DNA of 64,000 nucleotides, taken from assembly GCF_001522545.3 (NCBI RefSeq), contig NC_031774.1, positions 23,407,884 through 23,471,883 on the forward strand, written 5' to 3'. The notes beneath the pieces are model-generated. The model made no database searches. It saw only the letters and a program-made list of their open reading frames with translations, and had not been told where the DNA came from. The stretch comes from Parus major. Taxonomy: Eukaryota > Chordata > Aves > Passeriformes > Paridae. Position numbers and translations under genes: made by a program. Positions 45,521-56,769 of this stretch are shown piece after piece; position 1 is the stretch's first letter, and the number at the start of each line of letters is the position of its first letter.

Positions 45521-48500
45521 TTGTATGTTGAATAGTGGATCTGGTAAGAATGCCATGTGCTGATCTCCTGGTCCCTTTTGCAGGTAGATAGGTTTGTACC
45601 ATTGGGTGTTTTATTTGTAATTGAGCATTAATGTCTCGATCTGTTATCACTTAATGCATACAAATCAAAGGTTGTGTTAGCTATTAGATTCTGCAGTAGT
45701 GTTTTTTCCTCCACATAGTATTGTTGCTCAGCTGGTACTCTTGGTTTTATGCTTCTGGTCTGCTGGCTTTTCCTGATTGTGGGGGAAGATGTATGGGAGG
45801 ATCTTGCCAGGGTAAGTGACAACTTCCTTGCTTCCTCAGAGTTACTTTTGACTTGTAGGTTTATCTTACCCCTGGGTATTTTGCCTTAACATGAGCCATT
45901 ATAGGTTGCCCTCTGTGTGGAACCTGGAGGAGTTTTAGAAAATGCCCATGTAAAAGGCAGAGCCTAGGAAATAAATTTAGGCTTCAGACTTTCCCTAAAA
46001 CATAAAGGCTGGATTTGTCAGTGCTTTTGGGTTGTTGAAAATGTGAACATGTTAAGTGTCTTGCAGGAGATGGGGAAGTTCTTGAAGTAAACTGAGAAAC
46101 TGAGCAGAGAAGCCAAAAAGCATTTGTGCAGTAGCAAACACAGGTTCTAGTCAGCATGAGAGCACTAGGTTAAGTCCATATTAGCTTTTTAACTTGTTGC
46201 CTCAGAACTCAAGAGTAAATGCAGACAGCAGAAGATTTTGTACATTAGAAAATATAAACAGGATCCAAAGGCAGAGGTGTACCTCATATATGTCCCTCCA
46301 TGCCTTGTTCTTTTAAATTAGTGCACCCACCACCTCTGGAATGTGGCTGAAGTGGGAATGGTCTCCAGTGTCTGCAGGAGCTCAGAGCTGGCTTTGAACT
46401 AAGCAAGAGTTGAAAGTTAGTGCTACTAAAGGAAGCTGTGTTTTGCTTTCTTGAGCAGTAGGTTGACAAACTCTCCTGTTGAGCTCAGTGTGGGCTGTAA
46501 TCCAGAAACCCTGGCAGGCAGGAGTTATGTTTCTGAGCGTTCAAAATCAGCAAGAGCTGTGAGCCAGCCTCTGCAAATACAACATTTCTGGACTCTGAGT
46601 TCCCTTGTAGCCTGGCTTCTGAGTTCTACTCTTGTGGCTCTGGGAACCTGATTCATGTCTCTTCCCCTTGCTTCAAGCGCTGCCTGAAACAAGGTGCAAT
46701 TTCAGCTATATTGAATGCTTCAACTCACCAGGTTTTGCAGCAACAGGTGGGAAGGGGTAGGTAGGTGTGGCCCATTAGGTAACTTCAGGGCTGGCAGCAG
46801 AGTGTGGAAAAAATTGTAGTGGTAATCATAATTGCTTAGCTGTCTCTTTCAGCATCTTTGTGGTTGGTTAGAGTGGTAGTGGTAGGTAGAAGCCGTTCAC
46901 AGAAGGCAAGGGAGGAACAATCGAAGAATCAAAAATCTTAGTACCTTTGCTAAGAAAGAGTTAAAGAGAATAGTTAGACTATTAGTCATGAGTTTTGACC
47001 AGCAAGGGGGTCACTAGAAGTAGAGCAGGTTCAGTAGTAGTTGAGATGGAAGATATACTGGAGAAGAAAAAGAACAGTAACTACCAGGAGTCCATATACA
47101 TATACAGTCTGAGAGCTAGCGATGAGAAGGGCATATGGGACAATGCATTTCCTCTTCTCATCCTAGACATCCAAACTGTGATCCAGAGTCACTGAGAAAT
47201 GTAGAGATGCAAGAAGTTAATGCATATTTGTATTGTGAGGGGGAGGAGAAGAGCATACACATTACTGACAAATGGCAAGGGATAGAAATTGATACAAAAG
47301 AGGGAAAAATCAGAGACCAGTGGAGTGCTTAGAAGGGCTGGGAGCATGCTTGTGTCTGTTAAGGGAAGGATTGCAGGAGCGGGAGGGAAGGTTGAAAAGG
47401 TAGAGGAAATAATGTCACTTGGTAATTTTCTTATGAGCAGCTGAGATTCTGCGCAGAGACAAATGGAAGCTGGAGGAGGGGAGGGTTTGAGGAATGAGTC
47501 AAAGGTAGCTGGGATTGCAGGCGTGGGTTTCAGTTAAGCTGGAGAAACACTTTGTCTTCTTTCAAACAATTGTTCATATTAGCATTCTTGGTGTGGGCAT
47601 GCATGCACCCATCCATGTGATGTCTCCTGGTGTGCTGCACACAGAAGCTGTTTGAGGGTCTGTCTTTTGGTTCAACAGAGACCAACCGAGTCAGATCTCA
47701 AGGCTTCTCTGAGGTACAAGAGTAGAAAAGTGTAGTGGAGGGAATTGGTCTGGTGGCAGTTTTCATTAGTGTTGTCTCGCAATAGATGGTGGAATGGGTA
47801 CTGCAGAGGTGGGTCAGGCTCAAAATGTGGTGGGGAGGGAAGGATGCAAATACCGAACACATGCATATACATCCCCACAACCCCATTATGAGGACTGTGA
47901 AAAGTGTAAAGGAAATTCAAAAGTACTTTGCCAGAGTGGAAGGAAAAGAAGGCACAGGAGGAACAAGGCTAAGGGGAGACAAATAACTAACAGGGCTTAT
48001 GGATTGGAAATCATAGCAAGGTGAAATAAAAGAGAAGGGCTGATGGTAAATGCTGGAAGATATTAAGCTGTGACAGAGAGGAACTCGATAATAAAGTTTA
48101 GAGAAAATCTCATAGGCCAAATGGAGTGATCAGATTTGCAAAGATTTTGAAAGGTAAGGTGAGAAAACGTTTTGCTGAGGTCTTTATTGGATTCTGAATG
48201 TGGAAGGCATGTTGGTTATGCAAGGGGAGTGTTTCTATATTTCTCTGTCCCAGCTTGACTGATGAAGTTCTATGGAAGAACCCTCATTCATGGATGTCTG
48301 CATGTCTGTTGACGTAAGAAACAGTGAAAGCTGAAGGCAAAACCCTGTCATAACTTCCTCTGCTTGCAAAGAAACCAGCTGTAAGTGGATGTCGGTCTCC
48401 CTGATCACTCCTGTAATTTTAGTGAGCTACTTCCTAACTTCTGCTGCCCTATGGCTTGTGAGGTCTAATAAAATTGTCATTTGGAACTGTAATTTTGCAC

Positions 48501-51500
48501 TGAATCTTAGGACTGAGAGGTTGGCTTGGAGTGTTCATCATCTTCTAGAATGTACCACTGCTAGTTCTTTGATCTGGTAGGAGCCAGACCTCTGACTGCT
48601 GCTATGAGGGTGAGATCCCAGAACATTTCATCAGTTCCTTTTTAGTTTGTGACCCCTACCCTCCAGTAAAGCATGGCTTCCTCCAAATCTTGATTGTGTA
48701 TAATTGAAAATTTTACTGTAGACCAGTAAATTGTGATTGCCCTATTTTCATCATACAAAATTTCCCCCCACTTTCACTTGTAAATGACGTATGGAATAGC
48801 TGTGGTGGTTATTTTGTACAGCAGCTTCTTGGACAGGTCTACTTAGGACCCTCTGAAAGCATTATGAGCTAATTCAAGATGGATTAAGGTCAGTCTGCCC
48901 TAAAAAAGAAATTAAACCCATCTAAGTATCTGTTCGTTGTGCAGTGCATGCTGAACACCTAAGAAGTGCTTCTGCTGCCTTAGTTTTTCTGGATGTGGCT
49001 TTGAGTTTGACTTTTAACACTTCTTAAAACTAATGGGATACAGCGGTAGTCTCCTTTCATCTTGGCGTCGGTTTTGTTAATTGCAGTGGGTTGGACCTGT
49101 CTGCAATGAGTTGAGCTGTGGCACCTATTTACAGAAGTCACTGAAAGGTTATGAGTTTGGCCAAACTTCTTGATGGAGTCCTGACTTCTGGGAGCCCTGA
49201 CGCTGCGTCACTGTTCCAAATGTTGCATGCTTACTTTCATGTTGTTACACGTAGTCTGTCAAGGTGTGGACTAATATGCTGTGTCAGTCCTGCTCTGCAC
49301 ACTCTGGGATTGAGGTCACTTCTTGAGCCTGAATCTGTGCACTGGCTCCAACAGTGATCCCTGCACACTTGCTGGGCTGCAGCAACCTGCTTTGTGCATT
49401 AAAGCTAGTAGCAATAAGGAATGAGTCTTGTTTCCATTGCTGTCATCTAGATCATGCCAAATGACCCTCAAAACTTCTTCTATGAGGAAGCATTCAGAAC
49501 ATTATGATAGTACTTTATTTGCTGTAGGTTTCTTTTACTTTTTCCTATTCCAGTTGGAATAATGTGGTCTCCCCATTACATTCTTTCAGCCTGGGCTTCC
49601 TCCTTTCCATCTCACCATGCTTTAAATTTAAACTGTCTTCATATGACTTAAAATACTGTTAGATTTTGTGTTTTCTCAGCTTGCTTGTTTTCTTTCTTTT
49701 GGCTGTATCTCTGTTCACTGCTTTACCCAGCAAACAGCAAATCTGTCTGCTTACTTTCCAGTTCCTGTCTTGTCTTCTCTTCCTGCTGTTTAGATTGGTG
49801 ATACCTCGTGACGTGTCCTTCTCAGAGGATATTATTCCTGTGAAAATCTACCACTCAGCATGTTTAGCTAGTGCTTTGTATTGTGATGGTAGCTCAGTCC
49901 ATGTCACTAAGCTGACACAGCGTTTTCATTACAAGTTTGGGTGCACAGGGCTGGTGCTGTAGTACAGTAGTCCTGAAATATGTTTAAGGATAGTAGTAAC
50001 TTTTGCAAGTCTTCCACTGGCAAGTACAAGCCTTTGAATACTTCTTTTTTCTTGGCACTTTCATTAATACCGTGTACTGCTATTTCCACAATGAAAAGTG
50101 GCTCCAGTGTGGAAGCTTGTTGTTGTCCTGATACACATTTAAATCTGCAGAATTCAAACCCTTCCAAAGAACATACTGCTTCTTGGATTAGTGAAAGTTT
50201 GTATTTTTGCAATGTGGTGGTTGATAAAGCATGCAGGTGCTCTACAAAGATATTGCTAAGGTTTTTTCTCCACTGCAGATGGGTGTTTTGGCATAAGACA
50301 TGCACATTTCAAGTTGTGCTAAGCACACATTCTTGCAGTAAGAGCTGCAGAGGCGGTAGCAGGAATTTGGCTTGCTGATTTGTTTGGATTAATAGGATTT
50401 CATGTAGTTAAAATGCACACTCACAATGGAAAAGGCTTTTCTGTGTAAAGCAGTTTGACTTGTTATTTTTGTGTCTATTCTACATCTGTCTGTTGGTGTA
50501 GCTATATTGGTTAGATGGGAGTGCTGTTACAACAAGATTTGAGCCTCTTAGGAAGGGGAATTACTTAATGTGAGCTAAAATTTTGGCCACACTAAGAAGC
50601 TATGGAATTGATGATAAAGTATAACCTGTGTGGAATACGGGCTAGAGTTGACAATGGGCTTGGCACACAGTCTCAATAACAAGAAATTGCAAGAGTTCTG
50701 AATTATCTAAAACTATATACAACAGTTTTGGCAACACTGGATTAGTCTGATATGTGTTAGCATCTATGTTAGATGAGTGAACTGCAGTAGACCTCATAGA
50801 CAGTGTGATGTGGCAACTGTGGAGGACACAAGCATTAGCCTTGGGTGGTAAGGATATTCTAGTTAGGTGACAGCAACCCTCTGAAGTAGTTTTTTGTTGC
50901 TGCACTGGAAATATTCCTCTGAATCCAGACACTGCTGAGCTAGAAAGGTAACTTCTTCAATGGCTGTTGGCAGCAAACTGATTCAGTTTCTTCCTGCCTC
51001 TGTTACTGGCTGAAGCACTGCTAATGGGAAGGTTAACTGTGTGTGCGCCAGTGGGACCTTACAAAGTTTTTCTTTGGTAAGAGAGCTGATGTTGAGATGT
51101 AGGCAGGCAAATGACCCTTAAAAGCCGGAGATTTAGCTTTTTTCTTTGAAATACAGCAGCAGTATTTGAGGACTGCCCACCCTGAGTCAGGTCACACAAT
51201 AAGCTCAGTTGTGTTCCTGTGCTGGGAGGGCCATTTAGTCAGGAGAGGGTAAGTCTGGGAAGGCAGGTTCCCACTCCTGGTATAACTACTTGTGGAAGTT
51301 TGTCCTTGTGTTCTTCAGAAATGTGACAAAGTGAGATGGGAGCTCTGGAAACTGGAGAACATAAGTATCTGGTGCCTGCTTACAGCTGCTTGGTGGAAGG
51401 ATGCCCCCTTTGTCTAGTCTCTGCAAGACTCTCCATCTGCAGCAATTAGGATTAGCAGGCACATTTCATGCTCTGAAAAGTCAGAAAAGAAAAGAAGAAG

Positions 51501-53430
51501 GAGTTTTACAAAAGGAAATGCCTGCCAGGCACAGATTCCACTCTGGTTTTGTGCAGAGAATAAACACAGATGTGAAGGTTAAAAAGCAGACTTCCAAAAG
51601 CATTTAATGACAGGCTTGGTAATGGTGCAAGGGACGTAGTGATGAGAGAGAGAGCAGAGGCATCACGAGTTGCAAAGTAAGCAGAGAGAGGAACCCCAGA
51701 CAGACAGAGCACACATTAGCTATTGAGACCTTCCTAGTTCACATTACCAGGGATTTTGTTGAATTCTGGCAGGAGAGATACGACATTTTGATTTGGAGAG
51801 TCACCTACTATTTCTGGAAATTTATAAGGAAGCAGGGCTGTGAACATGCCTGCATGTGTGGGTTCAGAGGTGAAAGATGTGAATACACGTTCCAGTAGAG
51901 ACTGCAGAGTTCAGTTCTCTTCTGCCTTTTCATCTATTGCTGTGTCTTAGACTCATTCACTGCTCCTTCCACCGCACCCTCCATTAATTTGCAAAACTTT
52001 TTCCTTTGAAGAATCAGGTGCTTGGGAGCAGATTTCAAATGTATTATCTTAATGCTTTTTTAGTAGACTGATGTGGACCTCCAGATGCAGAAATGCCTGT
52101 AACCCAAATTATTGTTTCTCCTCACACTGAGAAGATAAGGATTATCTTTATTTCCTCAGTATTTTCCAGTTAGTAGATTTCAGACTCTCATTCCTGGGCA
52201 GTAACTTGATGGCTCTTACAGCCGATTTAGTAAGTATCAGAGAATTTTGTAATAGAAATTACGAAGAAAGCATAAATTCCTTTCTCCAACCATTTACTCA
52301 TTGTTTTATGTTAGGGGTTTTTAAATGCATACAGACAAATCGTATAAAAGGCTGCAAGTATGCAGAAAAGGTCAAACCAAAACATTAGTTAAATGAAATG
52401 CAGATTGGAATGTATTTTTAGTGCTTGAATATTTTCCCTAAAAGGCTATACTGAAGGAAACATGTTTTACTGCCTGAATCATATGTTAGTGTGAGGCATG
52501 CTTTTAACACATGCCGCTATCGCATGGAAGTGGAGAAGGGATCTCAAAACAAGTTTAACAGCTCCAGCAATTTGCCAATAGGAAGACTCCAGCTTTGACT
52601 GTCCTTCCCAGCAAGGGGCCTAAATGAAAAAAAGAGAGAACTTGTTTGACCACCCACTTCTCAAACAGCTTGCAGATTGTTTCAGGCGAGGGTAACAGGT
52701 GTTCGTTTTATATCCATAACCTTTTCCTGCTAAACTCTTTCAATGATGCAGCATCTCAATTTGTAGGAGGATTTCTTTTGAAAAGTCTAGACCTATGATG
52801 CATATTTTCACCTGAGGGCTTTATGGATCACCTGCATCTCTTTACATGCCATTCTAGTACTTTATCCAGAATCAGAATTCCAGGAGTTTCATGATGGTCC
52901 CTAAACAAGTGGCGGTTTTTGCTCCTTTAAAAGTGTATGCATGCATGCTGTTGTTACATAGTGTAAAGCAATAGTGTAGTGGAGCCTTCCCAGGGAACAT
53001 CCCATCCACTGCTGCTAAAAGCATCATAAATGGCTAATGAGAACACAAACAGCTGAACCAAAACAGTCCTTGTTCATGAGGATTTTCTTATAAAGAGGAA
53101 AGTAACATTTAACAGCTTCATTTGAGTTGTACAGATGTAAGAGCATCTCCAAGAATTAGAGCTCTGCTTCTTTTGCGAGTAGGATTTTTGGTTCTCTAAT
53201 CGTACTTACTACCCTGCAAGAATGAACTTCAAACTGCATAAGCTAAATAATTATGTGTCATTAACAACATACAACTGTTACTTTCTGTTCAGTTTCCAAA
53301 ATCAAGATCTCGGTTGTCTCATTCATCCCTTCTTTCTAGCAGTTGTTGAGCCATTGTTCTCAACTCACCGCTAAGGTGATGTGTGATTAAGATACTCTGG
53401 CCTGCCCATGGTTCAGATGATATTTCTCTC

Positions 53431-53602
53431 TGTTTTGTTGTGTTTTGGGGATCTTTTTGTTTGTTTGTATTCTTTTGTGGTTTTGGGGGTTTGTTATGTT
53501 TTGGGGTTTGTTTGTTTGTTTGTTTGTTGGGGGTTTTTTTGTGGGTTTTTTGTTGTTTGGTTTTTTGGTTTTTTTTGTTGATTGGTTGGGGTTTTTTTCT
53601 TC
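53431..53602 (+). repeat. T/G-rich low-complexity tract with (GTTT)n
   Basis: About 170 bases made almost only of T and G, including TTTGTTTGTTTGTTTG runs and GGGG blocks. The continuous Phe/Gly/Val/Leu frame across it is compositional, not a gene. Confidence 0.9.
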
Positions 53603-56533
53603 TATGGCATAAGAGATTATGAATCTTGCAGATAAAAGATAGTGTGCAGATACTGTTTAAATCCTGTCAGTCTTTTTATGGTGGTGGCGCCCTAAAAATT
53701 AAGCCTTCTGATCTTGTTTTCATAGTTTCTAGCCACTTTCCCAGGGAAGTAACTATAAACATAGATGTGTATACATTCTTTCCAAGAAACATCCTTTGAT
53801 GGACGTTTTGCATGACCAGTGTGATTGGGAAGGTGGTAACCTAACTATCCAATCCCTGGTCATTGTCAAGAATCTATAAATACTAAAATTTATAGAATTG
53901 CAAAAATAAAATCATCCTTTTCCCTATCATACATTGAATTGTGTGAATCATTCTGTGTCCTACAGCGACATGGTGGTGGTGCTGTACTTGTGGTGCTGAT
54001 TGGTAGAGATTTGGGAGGTAGAAGGAAGGAATTCTGTGTATTCCTCACAGTTTATTTGTTTGGGTTTTTTCTGTTCAGTGGTGCATATCTGATATTGGAT
54101 GGCTGGAGAAAGTTCTTGTCAACTGGGAGACTTAGGCCACAATTTTTTTGCTACCAGAAGCTGAGAGGGTTGATGTAGCTACAGCAAACAAATGAAACTG
54201 CTTGTTCTTTCTAGGACACCCTGAGTAGGATGAGACATTCCTAAACAGAGACATTTGCTTGCTCTAATATGTATATGCAAAAGCTGGAATAAGATCATTT
54301 ATTTTTCACATATTATGGGATTTTTCTCATCCCCCATTGTGTGCAAATATTATTGGCTCAACTTTTGCTTGTTCAGGAAACTGTCCATGCTGTTGCATAT
54401 CTGATCTTCCAGCTCTCATGTGTAGCAGGGTGACATGAGCAGGGGAATCTCAATAGTGAACAGCAACAGAGTGAATTCTTTAAAGGAGAAGAAATGCCGG
54501 CTTGCTTGGTGAGATGCAAACAATACAGGTAGGAGGGATGCATTTGAAAAGGATGTTAATATCTTCTACTTTCCCTGAGGGAAAACTGGACTATACCATC
54601 AATGACAAGTGCTTACTAGACACATTTCACTATTAATTGTTAGATGATCAGACAAAGAAATAAAATATAGGAATGTAAGACGTAAGGGAGCCATCATGAC
54701 TCTATTGGAGGTGGAGGCTTTTGGTCAGTCATTTGTTCTTTTATTGTTTGTGCTTGTTGCAAATTAACTGATTTCCTTTTGAAGTCTAAAACTTGTGGCT
54801 GAAAAATTCCCTTTCCTATACGATGTTTGCATTGTTCTCAATGTAAGTGGACCCCTTGGGCGCTTGACTGGCTCCTATTAGGATGGTTGTTTTCACTTAC
54901 CTGCAGCTGAGCCCTGCTCAATTCCAATAGCTGATAGGTCTGTGCAACTCAACATGCTAAGTACTGCCCCTTTTAAAAAGAAATTTTGCAGTAGGAATGA
55001 ACATGAATGGGAAATTACATTTCTTCTTATTTTATACATCTGGAATAAAGAAAAAATAATAGCCTTTTGAAGGTTCAGCCTTCAGAGAGCACAGACCTCT
55101 TAGAGGCTTTCTCAGTTAGTGTTGAATCTGAGATCTTTTCAGTGCTTAGTGTATGCTGAAATACTCTTGGTAGCGTATTGTGCATCCATTCATGAAAATC
55201 ATTTTGCCCATTTCCTATTTAGAGCTTTCTTGTACATTGAAGAGCAAGCAAAAGAAATGAAAAATATCTGGTTGAAATTCCCAGGTTGCTCTGCATACTG
55301 TTTTTACAGAATTAGCCCCGTTTTAGATAGTTAGCTCATCCACTTCAAAATCTGTCTTTGAGGAAGCCTGTAACAGAGATTTGCTGGAACTTGTCAAATT
55401 CGTATTCAGAATTTAATATATTTACTGTCATCAAAGGCAGTCCCCCAGACTAGGCTGTCCCATAAAATACTTGAGGGTTGGAAATGTATATGAAACCTGT
55501 TCCATCTCCACTAGACTTCAGTAATTATTTTGCCTGAATTCAAATTGGATTCAATTCAGAACTGGTTGTAAGAATCTGGTGTATTCTTGCAGCAAAGAGT
55601 CCTATCCTTGGTTTGTTAAATAGATTTGTTCTGTGTTTTGGACTTCCTGGAGCCTGGATTGTAGTAAATCTAGAACAAGGAAATGTAAAACCCATAAATT
55701 CTGATATTTCCTTTCTACAATTATAGATTAACCTCAGTATCAGCTACAGTTGCAAATGGTTTCATGAAGAGGTAATTACTTTTCAAAGGTACTCATGCTT
55801 AGAGATGCAAGTACTAATCTAGGGGGATTTTTATATCAGTCCCAAATCACTCCCTCAAACTGAGTCACAAATTAGCTAAGGGGATTCTCCAGCTTCCTCA
55901 ACCTTATCTGTTAGCATCATAATAAATTTTTCTCTTATTACAAGGGGACCTGCCAGACACTAACAAATTATGGGTAAATGATCTAGCCTAGAAAAAATTT
56001 GAACTCTGTTTTTTGTTAAATACGTGGAAAAGAAATACTATGTAGATGTTTCATGTTCCCAAAACGTGTACCCCAGAGCCTGTGTAGCTCTAGAGTATTG
56101 GTTGTTCTTCTGAGAGTTTGATAGTAGTAGCCTGAAGTTAGCCTGCTTTTCACTGAGGTAATGCTTGAGTGCCAAGGGAACTGGTTTTGCACCCCTTTTT
56201 TCCCTTTCAGTCTAAACTCAGACATTGGCTTGCATGGCTTGATTCATAAATGAGCAATAGTTGACTGGCAAAGGTTCATTTCTCCATATGCCAAGATATG
56301 CTGGATCCTCTGAGGAGGTTGAGACTGATGGATAAATATCTGTCACGTGTAGGTGGCCTATAAGAAAAGATTTGAGGATTTTTTTTATTTAAGTCTTTGT
56401 TAAGACTTTCTTCCCCCCCCAACTCTTTAAACTCTTTTGTCATGTGCTGAGTGGGGGTGGATGGAGTTCAGGGTGGTGGAGGGAAAAAGGGGGGCTGCTA
56501 AAAGCATTTATCTTCATTTCTGCCATCATCCAG

Positions 56534-56769
56534 TGTTTATTACGCAGTGATAGACAGACGCAGGAAAGCTGCCAATCAAACCTACATTCACTGCATTTCA
56601 ATTGGCCCTCGCTTTGGATTTCAGCATTTTGAAATCTACATCCTCTCTGCAGAAAAAGGTCGTTCTGTTCGTGAGGATGACAAGCCGGAGACCCTTGGGT
56701 ACCCACTGCAGTTACTTGTGATCCCATTAAACAGTGGAGGACCCAAGAATCAAGACTGTCAGGTGCTTG
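56534..56769 (+). CDS. Unrecognised exon-like coding segment inside AMBRA1 intron D-E ('exon X', 236 nt)
   Basis: An open segment flanked by a plausible acceptor (ttcatttctgccatcatccag) and a good donor (CTTG|gtgaga). After one leading base it encodes 78 residues beginning VYYAVIDRRRKAANQTYIHC, passing through FGFQHFEIYILSAEKGRSV, an acidic REDDKPE and a hydrophobic PLQLLVIPL, and ending NSGGPKNQDCQVL plus one base. Alternating hydrophobic stretches suggest beta strands. It holds about six CpGs in 236 bases in a CpG-poor intron. Entry phase (one base) and exit phase (one base) equal those of exon D, so C-X-E reads in frame (...VLG-AVIGDG...), while D-X gives a TGA at 56548-56550. I do not recognise the peptide and it is not in mammalian AMBRA1 as I know it. 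It could be a lineage-specific alternative or poison exon, an exon of another transcript, or a chance frame. Confidence 0.5.

Noticed and set aside
49907..50378. Overlapping 132-codon open frames on both strands
   Set aside because: A frame of this length is expected a few times by chance in a 64 kb A/T-rich window (rough estimate). The minus-strand peptide looks protein-like in places (for example LEPLFIVEIAVHGI), but I recognise no family and see no splice support.
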